Assembly: GCA_031310005.1 (NCBI GenBank)
Contig: CM062379.1
Coordinates: 2,852,001 to 2,916,000 of the forward strand
Direction: 5' to 3'
Source of the DNA: Dactylellina haptotyla
Lineage: Eukaryota > Ascomycota > Orbiliomycetes > Orbiliales > Orbiliaceae
DNA: 64,000 bases
The notes below the pieces were generated by a model that saw nothing but the letters and a program-made list of their open reading frames with translations, made no database searches and was not told the DNA's origin. Below, one piece after another: positions 37,401 through 49,509 of the stretch. Position numbers and translations under genes: made by a program. Position 1 is the stretch's first letter. The number at the start of each line of letters is the position of its first letter.

Positions 37401-40086
37401 ACTGGACATCAGTACACCGGCTCAAAAGGCGAACATTCTTATTCAGGTCTGTTTCTTTTGTTAAATCAGTTTAGAATCTAGATTTACTCACTGACTAAAA
37501 TCTTGTTTAGTTTGAAATCGGCTGCATGGAATTTCCTACAACCGAGGGTCTCCAGAAATATCGAGCTACTCTCCTACAAGACAAATCCTTAATTTTCCAA
37601 CACTTGCACCGTCTGGTCAGGTGTGTTTGTGATATCAAATTATTCGTCCGAGATGCGATAAGTTGCCGCAATGCCCTCGAACTGGCTAGGTGCATCGAAG
37701 CTAAAGTCTGGGAAAACTCGCCTTCCATGTTACTTCAGCTCGATGGGCTTGGTATGGTTGGAGTCAGGAAATTTGTAAACAACGATATCAAGACAATCGA
37801 ACAGCTCGATGCGCTAGAGGCGCACAAGATTGAAATGATCGCTAGCCGGAATCCACCATATGGAGCAAAGATGAAACAAGATATTGCGGGTATCCCGCGA
37901 TTTCGGATATACACACAGGTTACCAAGGTTAGTTTTCTTGTTTTGAAAGGATTGGTTTGCGGGGATTGATTCTTGGTGGTTCCAATAGGTTCAAGCAAAT
38001 CGTCGAGATCCGGTCAAAGTTGATTTCAGAGCTGAGATCGGAGTATTGAACGACCAAACTCCTGGGAAATGGCATGGGAAGTTGCTCCATCTCTACTTTC
38101 TGGCGGAGAGATCCGATGGATACTTGATTGACTTTCGCCGCATGCCGTAAGTTAGGCCATCACAAAGACAGATCTTCGTAACTAAATTTCGAATTTATAG
38201 GATACTTAAATTGTCTTCGAATAAAGACGTGATAGTGCATGCTGAACTTACAGAACCCGGTCAAAGAATTACATGCTACATAGGATGTGAAGAAATTGGT
38301 GAGAATCCGAATTTCCATATCCTCACTTGGAACGTTTATTAACATGTTGTGAAATGAAACTAGTTAATACAGCGAAAAGCGTCGAAGTAGAGGTCCAAAT
38401 CCAAAAATCGCAATTTCCACCAACAAGAAAAGAGGGCCCTATATTAGCATTCTTGCGAAAAGGAGCCAACGTAAGGCAGGAGCAGGAGCAAGATCCTGTT
38501 GACTGTATAGATTCCCAAATGTCGATTGTTGACAAACCGTTCAAACCACCATCTCGCGAGAATAGCAAGGTTTCGAATGACGGTAGGGATGAATTCGAGG
38601 ATTCTGAGCTTGAAAATGATCTGAGAGAGCGTAAGATTCAGACCCCGTGTAGAATTTAAATCCGTCACTTTCATGTTGTAACGGCTTATTTAGTGGGAAC
38701 AATTGGCGAGGATATCATTGATCAGCCTACTATTGCTGTACCGCCTCTCACTTGGACTCCTATCAACCCACCCAGGCCAATGAAAGCTGAGGATAACATC
38801 ACTACGAAGCTTGGGGTAAATCTGTCCCACGAAGATGCATTTGCGGAGGATATCAATGAACCTACCCAGCGCCCCGATGGTAAATGGGAGTGCAACCACA
38901 GGTGCAGTGATAAAAGATCTTGCCGACATCTCTGCTGCCGAGAGGGCTTGGAACATAAACCCAAGCTAAAGAAGAAAGCGCCACCGAAGCCCAACTCTAA
39001 AAAGTTAGACCCACTTCAAACTGTCCTTACCGCAAGGGCTATGGATGGAACCAATAAACCAAAGGCATTTCAGAAGCAAGATGCTAAAGAACTGCTACAT
39101 ACAAAACCGGCGCATGCGCCTCTTCGGAAAAGAGTATCGGACCTTATTTCCGCAGCCAAAAACTCCGCAGTTGAAATTATAGACCTCTCGAATGAAGAAG
39201 AAAAAGAGCCTGTGTTCAAAGGAAACGGTGCCGGATCCGTCAGAAAACTAAACCAACTCCATGCAAAATGCCAAAGGAATAAAACCATCAAACTTCCAAA
39301 ACTTCCGAAAACAAAAACAATATACAAAGCTGGCGATAGATCACACGCACCGGCGAAGAGTACGCTAAACGACGACATCGAGGACCTGTTTTCTGATGAT
39401 GACGACTTTCCTACTGTATCTGAGATTATGGAGGATTCTCGTATGGAGAAGGAAAACAAGAAGAATAAAAAGGAGAAAGAGGAATCCTATGGGCTAAACG
39501 ATAGTTTGCTCGATAGTCTCGACCTTTACGTTGTAGAAAATCCTGACAAACACAAGGAAATAGAAGAGGAGATCTCAATTTATGATTTCCCGGAAAACAT
39601 ACCAGGAAAGACTAGTATGAAGGACAAAGGGGGTTTACTGGAATCCGGAGAGACAAATGTTATCGCCAATGAACAGAAGACTGGGGGAAACCCAACACTT
39701 GAAAACAGGAAAGAAACCGTGGTAACTTCGTCTGGTGAGTTGCATACTCTTCTATAAAATTTCCAATAGATACTGAGATGAGCTATTTAGAAACGTTTCC
39801 ATCTTCTCCGCCCCAGAAAAGGCATCTCACAGAGACACTTGCGCCACCGCAGCCGACGAAAAAGGTACGGTTCGACGACACCGTTATCAAGCATATTCTT
39901 GTGCAGCCATCTAGTTCAGATGGGGTAAATAGCCTTAGCAGCATGGACAAAATGATTCCCACAGATCTTGCGGCTACCTCTGATACTTCTGTTTGTTCTC
40001 ACTCAAAGGTAGATGAGGACAAGGAGAATTGCTTCGAACAAGAGCTGATGGACTTTTTGGGGGATTGTGTAGTTTTTATTGATTGA
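34498..40086 (+). CDS. mer3: meiotic crossover DNA helicase Mer3/Hfm1
   Basis: Thirteen exons join in frame to 1623 residues: 34498-34954, 35051-35862, 35917-36382, 36439-36781, 36840-36867, 36923-37234, 37291-37446, 37511-37927, 37989-38146, 38201-38298, 38364-38630, 38694-39734, 39770-40086. Helicase motifs: SPTGSGKT (318-325), DEVH (425-428), SAT (458-460), ATRN, and QMLGRAGRP (652-660). Winged-helix and Sec63-like parts follow. A Cys-rich CNHRC-SDKRSC-RHLCC element (1238-1253) is the zinc-finger motif known from Mer3/Hfm1. The family unwinds DNA to extend joint molecules and is required for interfering crossovers in meiosis. The N-terminal 280 and C-terminal 370 residues look disordered. 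The last intron appears to be only 35 nt, which is odd; an alternative (39722-39777) uses a weak GAG acceptor. Its presence suggests a sexual cycle. Confidence 0.95.
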
Positions 40087-40489
40087 TATTCTTTTTTTTG
40101 GAAGCCGCTGTGCTATAAATGTTGATGGACGGCTTTTTAGACACGTTAATTAGGGTTGGGATCGATTCTTGCATATTTTTTGACCTTATTCTGTTTTGAG
40201 GCTGGCAATTGTTTTCATTTTCAGTCTGAGCTGGCCTGGGAGGCTTTTTGCATGCTTGGATATATCGATAATCGATAAAGCCGCTAAATACTATATGCTA
40301 CTTCTTCAGCGGACTAATATTAATATATTGATCAGCTTGTGTGTATTGAGTGGGCAAAACAATATTATACCAGTCGATACCCCGAAATTATCAAGGAAAG
40401 GAAGTGGTGGGTGAAACACGCGAAATGCTCAACAACACGATCTCCCACGTTGTATTTCTCGAAATTTTCTAATCTTAAGCACTGTCACG
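40087..40489. other. short intergenic spacer, mer3 3' end and GTPase promoter
   Basis: About 400 AT-rich bases between two genes on the same strand. The first part presumably holds the mer3 polyadenylation region, and the last 100 bases the GTPase promoter. No other feature was seen. Confidence 0.5.
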
Positions 40490-41675
40490 ATGAATTCAGC
40501 AACTAGAATAATTGAAACCTGCCAAAGGTGTCTTAATAACACTAGGTTCAATGCGAGGTGTAGCTTCTCCACGCAAGCATGGAGACAGTATCCGAGGATG
40601 CGGTCGAAAATGCGACCAGCGTCCGCGCAGACATCTGACGGAGACGTGCTCACGGAACAAGATCTATCGGTTCTCGACACAATAGATATCCCAGCAGAGG
40701 AAAAATATACGGCGCCACCATCGCCACCAACTCCTCCTTCGAAATCGCCGGTACTGACTGGTATTAATCAGAAATTCAAATCCTCAAAAGCGGACCGAGA
40801 GGAAGGATTCGAGTTTAAGCCGCCAGAGCCGACGATGACCTCGACAGCATATCGTTGGGATACGAGCCCTCCGAGCATTGAACAGCTCAGATACAGCGAA
40901 CGGTTTTTCGAAAGGTACCCAGTTCGGTTTCTTTGGGCTGCCGATGAATTTGAGAAGATGCCGGACGGAGCGGTGCCTGAGGTTGCTTTCTTAGGGAGGA
41001 GTAACGTTGGGGTTAGTTATTGATCCTATGCACATTTTATCTTTGAGATTTACTGATAATGTTGTTTTATGGTGGTGTTCAGAAATCTTCTATTCTGAAT
41101 GCTTTGATGAATCATAAAGGGATGGCGAGGACTTCATCAAAGCCTGGAAGGACGAGGAAGATGAATGCGTTCAGCGTTGGGGGAGCACGATTGACCCTGT
41201 TGGATATGCCTGGCTACGGTCACGGATCGAGGGAATCATGGGGACGAGAAATTATGGAGTATCTGAGATCGAGGAAACAGTAAGTGTGTTCCTTTCTTGC
41301 GGAGCTCTGAGGCTATACAGAATATTGATTCGAGAGAACCCCATTAGATTCCGGAGAGCTTTCCTATTGATTGATCCGATCCATGGGTTCAAAGAAGTGG
41401 ATTACATGATTCTCGAGGCTTTCCAGGAGATGGGAGTACCCTACCAGCTGGTGTTGTCAAAAACCGACAAATTGGACACCCCGAAGGCGAGGAAAGCAAA
41501 GATCCCTCAGTTGAGCGAGATATTCATGGCGGTCCAGCAGAATATGGCCGACTATGGAGGGCACGCTGGGTATGGGGAGATCCTGGCGACGGCCACTCAG
41601 CCGACAAAGATTGGTGTGAATGACCTGAGGTGGGCAGTGCTCCGGGCAGTCGGGCTAGAGGGCAAGCGGAAATAA
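40490..41675 (+). CDS. EngB/YihA-family GTP-binding protein, probably mitochondrial (Mrx8-like)
   Basis: Three exons (40490-41011, 41083-41279, 41348-41675) give 348 residues. G1 is split by the first intron: GRSNVG | KSS, residues 169-177. G2-like PGRTRKMNAF follows, then G3 DMPGYG (215-220), G4 SKTD (277-280) and a G5-like ATATQ. This is the TrmE-Era-EngA-EngB group. Bacterial EngB helps assemble the large ribosomal subunit, and the yeast relative Mrx8 works in mitochondrial translation. The first 35 residues are rich in Arg, Asn and Ser without acids, which suits a mitochondrial presequence. Residues 45-160 form an unusually long Pro-rich extension before the GTPase domain. It is convergent with the J-protein gene, with 183 bases between the stops. 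Confidence 0.92.
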
Positions 41676-41858
41676 GAACGTATATTTCACGAATTAATTC
41701 ATCCGTTCTCCGAATTATCCAAAAAACTAATTCTCATCAATTGCGTTCCATACGTATCTATCCTATTCCCGTCGTTCCTACCGTAGACGCCAATAATACC
41801 GCAACCAAAAAAAAAGGTATAGTACAGAATATATCAATAATACAAAATTTCTTTACTT

Positions 41859-42965
41859 TTACTTCCGGGTCCTTTTGTTCCTTCCGGACCCACCGCTATT
41901 CAGCCTTGCCTGCGCTGCTGCGAACTCTTCCTCTGAAGGTTCTGGTTCCACGCTGGCTCTTTTTCTGCCTCTCTTAACAGGTGCGGGCTGAGCATACTTG
42001 GCTTCGAGGTTATCGAAGAAGCTATTCATTTTACCTTGTCGGTCGTTCTGGCGACTTCTGATCAAAGCCGCGAGAGGATGATTGGGATCGTCCTCGGGAT
42101 TGCTTTCCTTCTTCTTCTTCTTCTTCGCTGTAACCGCCTTCTTTTTGCCACGGGACGCAGTAGCGGGCTCCTCCTCGTCATCCACCTCTTCGACATCTGG
42201 CTGCTTGGCATCTTTGCCGAATAGCTTGTCGTAGACACCGAGTTCTTTGGCGTAGTCCATAGCTTCTTTGCTTTCATTCTCGGCATTCTTTCGTCTCACC
42301 TGCCGAGCTTTCTTGGGCTCATTGACGTATGCGGAGTGTGCTTGGACCTCGCCTTCTTTAATAGCCGCATCGATGATCTTGCGGAACCGAGTCTCATCGG
42401 CGATTGGGTCTGAGAGGATTACATTTTCGAATAGCTTGTCCATATCTCCCTCGACCTCTTCAAAGATCGCTAGGAGGTCACCTCGCTCTTCCTCGGAGCC
42501 TGTACATTACAAGAGAAACAGATGTTTAAGTCAGTGGGATAAACTTTTCACGTAAATGATAAACTTTAGAATGAGAATAATACCTTGGTAAGTCCTCTTG
42601 AACTCGGCCAATGTGTCACCCGTGACAACATCAGCCCACATCTCCTTGTAGAAGCTCTCCCAGTCGAAGGTATCGTCGTCGATGTCATCACCGTTCAAGA
42701 CCCCCTCATCCGTCCTACCCGTGCGGTCGTAGCGTGCCCGTCGCTTCTCATCGCTGAGGACGGCGTATGCGAATGCGATTTTCTGGAATTCAGAGTGCGC
42801 GGTATCTTTGTCTTCCGGCGCAGCCTTGTCAGGGTGGGTCTTCAGCGCGAGCTTGCGGTAGGCGCTCCGGATTTCGGCATCGGTGGCTGCTCTGGGAACG
42901 GAGAGGACTTCGTAGGGGTCTATGTCGGTAGGCGGGGCATCGATGGTAATGTCTTCGGACGGCAT
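41859..42965 (-). CDS. DNAJC9-like nuclear J-domain protein
   Basis: Two exons (42965-42584, 42499-41859) give 340 residues. An N-terminal J domain (about residues 16-85) has the catalytic HPD at 44-46 and typical helices I-III (DPYEVLSV, YRKLALKTHPDK, FAYAVLSDEKRR). The following acidic-aromatic segment (DDDTFDWESFYKEMWADVV) and the EFKRTYQGSEEER region are characteristic of DNAJC9. Human DNAJC9 is a histone H3-H4 co-chaperone that recruits Hsp70. The C-terminal half is highly charged, with a lysine run (KKKKKKE) and basic ends that may act as nuclear signals. There is no signal peptide or membrane segment. The fungal protein's histone role is inferred from family membership only. Confidence 0.92.
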
Positions 42966-44148
42966 GGCTGTGGGCTTCTAGTGCTGGTCTGGTAACTGGT
43001 AGCTTGACTGGGCAGCTGTTGAAGCTTTGGCGGGAAGGCACGCAGCTGCAGCTTTCGGTGTTGTTTTGGAAACCTGCGACGCGTTTTGGGCCAATCAGAT
43101 GCCCAACACATCGGACGATCCTGTGCTCTTGGCAACACGCAGACGACCACGGCGAACCGTCTTTGTGTTGCCTGGCTCGCAACGGCGGCGCAGGACAGCA
43201 TAGGTTTTGTTCACGTTTCAAGGGCCTATAAACCGGCGCTTCCGATGCAGAGATGGAAGGCTGCTCGAGGGGGATGTTGAGGAACTCGTCTGGCATTGAT
43301 AAGCCCAATGCTGGCGATACATACTTGCGCCCCTTCGCGACGTCACCTGGGAGCTGGTCATGCACGATTCGTCCGAACATTCAAAAAGGTAAATTCCAAG
43401 GCGCAAAGACACAATGGTCGATATAATCCATCTTACACTCTTCGGGCGCTCCTTTTGTGTATAATATTCTTTGAAGAGGCATATTTCACGGAGTTAGATA
43501 CAGAATAATCGGATTATCAAAGCACCGTTTCCGACCCAATATATGTCGGCAAATAATCTCGCGGGGCAGCACACGCTTGGCGAGTCAAACGTTTGTGGCG
43601 GAGCGTCGGAAGGCCAGTGCCAATCCCCGACTAGGGAGCTAGCTTGGGGGGTTTCGCTTGAAAAAAGAAGAAAAGTCTCGTCGGGCCCTCGTATGTGGTG
43701 GTCTAGCTAGGTTGGGTGTAAGCCAAGTACCAAGGTGCGGAGTGGTTACTACTATCAGTTGGCGCTCTTGCCCATGATGCAATGAGCGATACATGCATGT
43801 GGATGGTGGATAGTGGTGGTGGTGGTGCAGTGACTTGACACTGCCTTCTTGGTCACTTCGGGATGCAATTGGCTCTAAATCCCGGAGCCTATCTTGAAGA
43901 ATCCGGTAGATACATGGATATAGTTCCGACTTTGGACAGAAGTTTTATAAATTCGACCATCTCCCGGCCGTCAACAGAGTAAATCCCATTACTTAATCAT
44001 TCTGAATCATCGCGCTATCAAACGCAACAACCCCCCTACCACATCTCCTATCCGTTTTAAACTTCATACCTCACCCTCACCCTCACCTAAATCCAACTTC
44101 AACACCGTGACTTTTCCAAATCTTAAATTTACATTCCTACCAATCCTG
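42966..44148. promoter_or_regulatory. divergent promoter region between J-protein and two-TM protein genes
   Basis: About 1.2 kb with no supported gene. GC-richer sequence adjoins the J-protein start. A GTG-type trinucleotide run lies at 43813-43827. C-rich CACCCT units at 44064-44083 sit within 100 bases of the downstream ATG and may be in its leader. Both promoters should be here. Confidence 0.45.
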
Positions 44149-45004
44149 ATGAACCGCCGTCTAACTTTTAATGCCAACGACGAAGAGAGTACCGGTACTC
44201 CAGAGGCTCGGCCGGACCCACCAGCTCGTTCGCGAACCGCCCCTCCAAATTATATAAATTACACCCCAGGAGGCCGACTCGAATTTCTCAAAGACTTAGA
44301 AGCATACCAGGCAGCATGCCTTATCAAGAAGGTTGTAGATATTCCGGATGAGGATCCGAGTCCTGCTTATGGTAAGTAGCATCCGTTCGGCCCAAGACCC
44401 TACCAAGCTTTTAGTCTAATACGTATCCCCCTGCAGCTCTAGACGATATCAACGCTGTCCCCGCGCCGGAAGTCACGGATGACAAGGAAGTCTTTAAAAT
44501 TCGACTTTTGCATCATCTGTCTCGAATGAAAGAATATCTACAGGCGAGGCGTAAAGGAACGGTCACCAATATTGCCATAACGGAGAAGTCGAGACTAATT
44601 ATCTCCGCAGTGTAAGTTCAACACCATCTCCTATAATGAACATACATACAATATCGTAGTGATATAATACTAATGATAAAATTATTGTTAGGTTATTAAT
44701 TCTTATCGCTGGCGCCACCGTGACCTGGGTGCTAGCTCTCAAGCGCTACGACAGCGTTATCTTCGTTCTGATAGGTCTCTGGGCCATCATTGTACTCCAA
44801 GCTCTATGGACCGGTAACAAGTACTGGCAGAAGAGGAGAATGCTGTCCCTCATCAATTCCGTTTCAGTCAAAGTCAGCGCCTTTGAGAAGCTGAACGACA
44901 AAACCGTTCAAGCTCTTAAGCGAGGTACCGAACGGGGTATCCCCAAAGCGTACTGGAGGGACGTCCATAATCTTAGTTCGTCGCAGGATCGTCGTCGGTA
45001 TTAA
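44149..45004 (+). CDS. conserved-looking two-TM membrane protein of unknown function
   Basis: Three exons (44149-44371, 44437-44611, 44692-45004) give 236 residues. The first ATG was chosen; the frame upstream has only a GTG. Residues 1-80 are polar and Pro-rich. Around 110-130 comes a basic helix (LLHHLSRMKEYLQARRKG). Two adjacent hydrophobic segments follow near 133-150 (VLLILIAGATVTWVLAL) and 155-175 (VIFVLIGLWAIIVLQALW), forming a likely hairpin in a membrane. The end is basic and rich in Ser and Arg. I do not recognise the family and propose no function. Introns are clean, at phases 1 and 2. The hairpin plus amphipathic flanks would suit an ER-shaping or organelle membrane protein, but that is speculation. 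Confidence 0.82.
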
Positions 45005-45682
45005 AAGGTCGCCCCAGACCAGACGGTTTACTCAATTTCTTTTATTTTGTATAGCATAACCTGTATTATTTTAGCGGTGTATTTGGAGTTCATGGCGTTC
45101 CGGAATTAGACAATGATTTTTCAAATTTTATCCCTGTTAACGCTGTGGTTTATCTTTTTTCCGTGTTTCCTGCGCAGGTGAAGCTTCGAATAAACAGGCG
45201 CAAAGCCAGCTTGCCGTAGAACCGAACCCAACCATCCGCAAACACAAGGTGTAACCGAAAATTTTACTAGCTAGTACTATAGTGAAACGGCCCCGGTTCA
45301 ATCACAGGTGTTTGCTGCGGCACGGCGTCCGCGCAATCCAGACCACCATTGGCACTATGCGGCCAGTCTCTCGGGAAGTTCGTACGATCGTATCTTTCGA
45401 CTTTTTCAGGGTTACGAGCACGAGTAAGGGAGCGCCCTCCCCGTCCTAGGAACATTACATAATACCTTTTTGCCTTCACGTAAAAATTAAAAGCCTATAT
45501 ATTTAAACTCGATATCGAGGGTGTACTGCATTTTGCATTCCGTCCCTGTGGACCTCTCCCAGATAACTAGATTTGTATAGACGTACAGTAGATCGCTGGC
45601 TAGCCGTTTCCCCCATCCCCCGTCTTTTCCTCGTCCCACAGCGCCAACTGGCTGTCATCAAACCGCAGGGAAGCCAGTGATC
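45005..45682. promoter_or_regulatory. intergenic region upstream of the MFS transporter gene
   Basis: About 680 bases with no gene. T-rich sequence follows the two-TM protein stop. The last 200 bases, CT-rich in places, presumably form the promoter and leader of the transporter. I see no RNA gene. Confidence 0.45.
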
Positions 45683-47809
45683 ATGACACCGAATCGCAGT
45701 GACAACCCGGACGTCACACCAACACAGCCTCTCTTGGCTAACCGGCACAACGCATATTCGACTTGCGACCCGACAACCTCGAGTTCGGGCACATCTGAGA
45801 TTGAAGCTACAAGTGTATCCAGCGCTAGCGAGGATGGCGGGAAGAAAATCGACGATGCAGATGTAGAAGAAGACGAAGACGAAGACGAAGAGATTGGATG
45901 GTTATCGTTGCCGAATAAAAAACAGTTAATCATACTCGCGCTCTGCCGGTTGTCCGAGCCGATATCAGCGACTTCACTCCTGTCGTATGTTTATTACTTT
46001 ATCGGATCACTCCCAGATGCCGACACGCCAGAGAAGATATCCCGCAAGGCAGGGATTATGGTTGCCTGCTTCTCACTCTGTCAATTTGTGACGGGTATGA
46101 TATGGGGAAGGCTTAGCGACATATATGGCAGAAAACCTATCATCGTCATGGGATTGCTCGGGAGCGCACTGGCCAGCTTGGGATTGGGCTTCTCGAAGAA
46201 CTTCTGGTGGGCTGTGTTGATGCGGAGTATGTCTGGAGGCTTTAATGCGACGACTGGGGTGCTGAGAACCGTTGTCGCCGAATTGATAAAGGAAAAGAAG
46301 TGAGGATAGAACCGCATTGCTTGAGTATTCGGATCATGACTAACCAGGTATCGTCGATATGTAGATACCAATCTAGAGCGTTCCTCATCATGCCGTGAGT
46401 GGACCCTTAGCCCTTTGCATTTTATTATTTCCTCCGTGGCTGTGTAACTCCACGTGCAGGAAATTGATCTCCACAGAACTCCGGTTAACAAGGATTTTGT
46501 AGAATGTGCATGAATATTGGGATTATTATCGGACCGATATTAGGTAAGAAATCTATATAGGCCCGATTGTCGCACAAATGCGATACTTCGATAGTCTCGC
46601 GATACTGATGCCAAGGTTACCCAGGTGGACTTCTCGCAAATCCTATAGAGACACACCCTGGTATCTTCGGGCCTGGAAGTTGGTTAGGAGGGAAAGATGG
46701 CATAGGATGGATGAGAGAATATCCTTATGCTCGTAAGCATACATGAAGCATCAGACAGCTCAGCCCTCAAGAGTCTGCTAACAATCCCTCCAGTTCCCAA
46801 CCTCGTCAGTGCGACTTTCCTCATCGTATCATGGTTTCTGGCGGTTTTTGTTCTTGAAGAAACGAATCCATCAGGCGATATCTTTGGGAAGGTTGTTTCC
46901 AAAATTCAAGGAATATGGACCACCATTTCTGCTGCTTGCTGTGGGATTTTCCAACGCCGTCCGCGATATCAACCACTCCTTCAAGATGAAGACGAGCACA
47001 CCGAAGCAGCTCCTACTCCTCGCCCATCTACTCCCAAACGGAAGGCAGTCCCTCTCAAAGATGTCCTAACCCCCAGCGTGATCCTCTGCCTCACGTGCTT
47101 TATCATCTTGCCCATGCACAATTCCACCTTCATGCAGCTCTACCCGATCTTCCTATCCACCCCGCGCCGTGACAACTCCCACCCGTCCACGCCCCTCTCC
47201 TGGAGCGGCGGCCTTGGTCTTCCCGCCGCACAAGTCGGTTACAGCATGGCCGTCATCGGATTCCTCGGAATTACAATGCAGCTGTTCGTCTACCCGGCTC
47301 TTCAGATGCGATTCGGAACATTACGGTCCTACCGGATGAGTTTGGTGCTATTTCCTATAGTATACATTCTTGTGCCTTTTCTTGCAATTTTACCGTCTAC
47401 CGAGAAGGATTTGAAGCAACCTGCAGCGGGACCGGTAGTTTGGGCGGGAATAGTCGTCGCATTGGGTATTCAGGTCACGGGGAGGACGTTCGCATCGCCG
47501 GGAAATGTGATTTTACTTATCAATTCTGTGGATAATAGGCGGGCGTTGGGGACGGTGAACGGGTTGGGTGCGAGTTTGAGTAGTTTGGCTAGAGCGGTTG
47601 GGCCCTTGACTGCCGGTTGGGGGTATGGGCTGGCGCTGGAGAAGGGCGTTGTGGGTGCTGTATGGTGGGTTGTGGCTTTGGTTTCTGTATTTGGGGTGTT
47701 CGTGAGTAGCTATTTGAGCGAAGGGAAGGGTTTCGCGGAAGAAGAGGAAGAGGAAGAGGAAGCGGCGAAGGATCCGAGTTCAGTACCTAGAAGGGAGGTT
47801 AGAGGGTAG
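45683..47809 (+). CDS. MFS transporter, YCR023C/ZIFL-like group
   Basis: Five exons (45683-46299, 46365-46394, 46503-46543, 46625-46732, 46794-47809) give 603 residues. The second exon is only 30 nt and the third 41 nt. Twelve membrane segments are expected. MFS motif A is clear between helices 2 and 3 (GRLSDIYGRKPIIVMG). Typical following blocks are GLGFSKNFWWAVLMRSMSGG, a KKYQSRAFLIMPMCMNIG segment spanning the small exons, and GPILGGLLANP. The second half contains GLPAAQVGYSMAVIGFLGI and PGNVILLINSVDNRRALGTVNG. The N-terminus is hydrophilic with a long acidic run (DEDEDEDEE) before helix 1, and the C-terminus has a Glu run. The substrate is unknown; plant relatives move zinc-linked compounds or organic anions. 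It could sit in the vacuole or plasma membrane. Confidence 0.92.
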
Positions 47810-48108
47810 GTTATATAAATGGAGTTGACGTCCAGTTTTTGACAATTATACCCATATATCGAGTATATAAGGTGTTTAGAGTTTTAGAAGACTTCACGAA
47901 CGTAGATTTAGATGCCATATATCGTTAGTTAACTATTTCTTTTGGGAACCGTGCATGGCAGAAGAGATAAATTGTTAACGAGAGTGAATGCATTAAAATT
48001 ACTATGACTCGATAATTGCAGTTACAGCACCTTAAGGGAGAATATCAGAACGCCCAGAAATAAAACATCATAAAGTTCATGCCATCATCAAAAAATCTCC
48101 ATCACAAC

Positions 48109-49509
48109 TTAGAACAAATCTTTGATTTGCTTCTCTGGCTTTACTTCCGCTGAAGCTGGGGTGGCAGGGAGTGGAACTGCTGCAGCACTAGCAGCCGGCA
48201 CAGTAGGCGGCGCATATGACAAATGGGGAGGTTCCATCACTTGTTCGATGGTCGTGTTTGTGGTTGTGGTAGCACTAGTACCTGGGTCAGTCGTTGGAAC
48301 AGGCGGCGCCCCTTCGAGAACCGAGGCCGCAATTTTTGCCTCCTCAGTTTCGCGTTCGGACTTCTCTTTCTCAAGTCTGACTTCTCTTCCACGTTCTAAT
48401 TATCATTGTTAGCGGATGTTTGGATGGAGAAGGATTCAAGAAAAACTTACTCCAGCAGTACCAAAAGACAAAGAGAAGAACTATTATTGTAGGTTAGCTT
48501 TGTAGCTTTATCAAAGGAGATATCTAGAAGACTTACCAAATAGGGCCATCGAGATGACCACGTTAGTACCCATGGCAATACCTGGGAAGCGCAATTTGAT
48601 AGCGTTAACCACGGTTTTGAGGGTATCAGCAACTACACCTGGCTTCATGGCGAGTTGTCTCAAACTCGGAATGCTAAGAGTAGCAGCCTGAGCGGCGATG
48701 CCTGGAAGGGCACTTGCTTCAGCTTCGCCTGCAGCAACTGCCTTCTCCCCAAGTCCTAGAGCGTTAGGTAGCTTTTTTGCGAGGAGCTTTATGAAACCCG
48801 GCATCTCTTCGAACATGGTTTCGATTTGTTTCCCTTTAGTTTCAAAGAGGTTGACAAGATCGTCATAAGCCGTTGGTACGCCGTTGGCCATATCTTTGAG
48901 AATCTGGGTGAACTGCTTCATAATACCGCGAGTTTCTGTTGAGAGTGAGAATGCCTTCCCGTCTTGGGCAGCAAGGCTGAGAGCATCTAGAGCTTCGTGG
49001 AGTTCCTTCTCCTCTGGAGTCATGTTCGCGTAGTACTCTTCCTCTTCCTTAGTCATCTTGCCCTTCCCTTTCTTGTCCTTTTCTTTGCCCTTTTCTTCGC
49101 CATTTGCTTTGTCCTTCTTAACCAAGAATCCTGGCAGGTGTTCTGAGATTTTTGTATGCTTCGCCTTCTCGTACGTCCCCGCTGCATATTCGGAGACGGT
49201 TCCGGAGACAGTATTAACAGTTGAATTAACAGTTGAAGAAACAGTTGTGACAGTGTCTTTCCAGCTATTCTTCTTTGGAACAGCTCCAACTTCAGATGAA
49301 GCAGGCGTGGTTCCATCAACTGGGGTTTCTGTTGGCGAGATGCCTGACGCTGGGGTCCTGGTGCCTTGAAGTGGGACCTCTTGTGCATCGGGGCTATCTA
49401 CGAGGCCCTCGAAGTACTTTTCGTCATGTTGATCGAGCACTTCTGATGCGCCAGCCTCTTTGGCGTCCCTGTGTTTCTTAAACTTGCGGTAGCTGAAGTA
49501 TTCGAGCAT
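48109..49509 (-). CDS. single-pass membrane protein with charged N-terminal region, unknown function
   Basis: Three exons (49509-48537, 48480-48451, 48395-48109) give 429 residues. The middle 30-nt exon completes the only membrane helix (residues about 312-335: NVVISMALF plus VLLFVFWYCW). Before it come a short basic start (YFSYRKFKKH), a Ser/Thr/Val region (SSTVNSTVNTVSGTVSEY), a Lys/Glu low-complexity run, and a helical domain around 170-310 (KELHEALDALSLAAQDGK, IMKQFTQILKDMANG, FIKLLAKKLPNALG). After the helix the tail is Ala/Pro/Thr-rich, ending KQIKDLF. I do not recognise the family. The fold before the helix looks amphipathic and could bind membrane. It is read toward the MFS gene, with stops about 300 bases apart. 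Confidence 0.85.
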
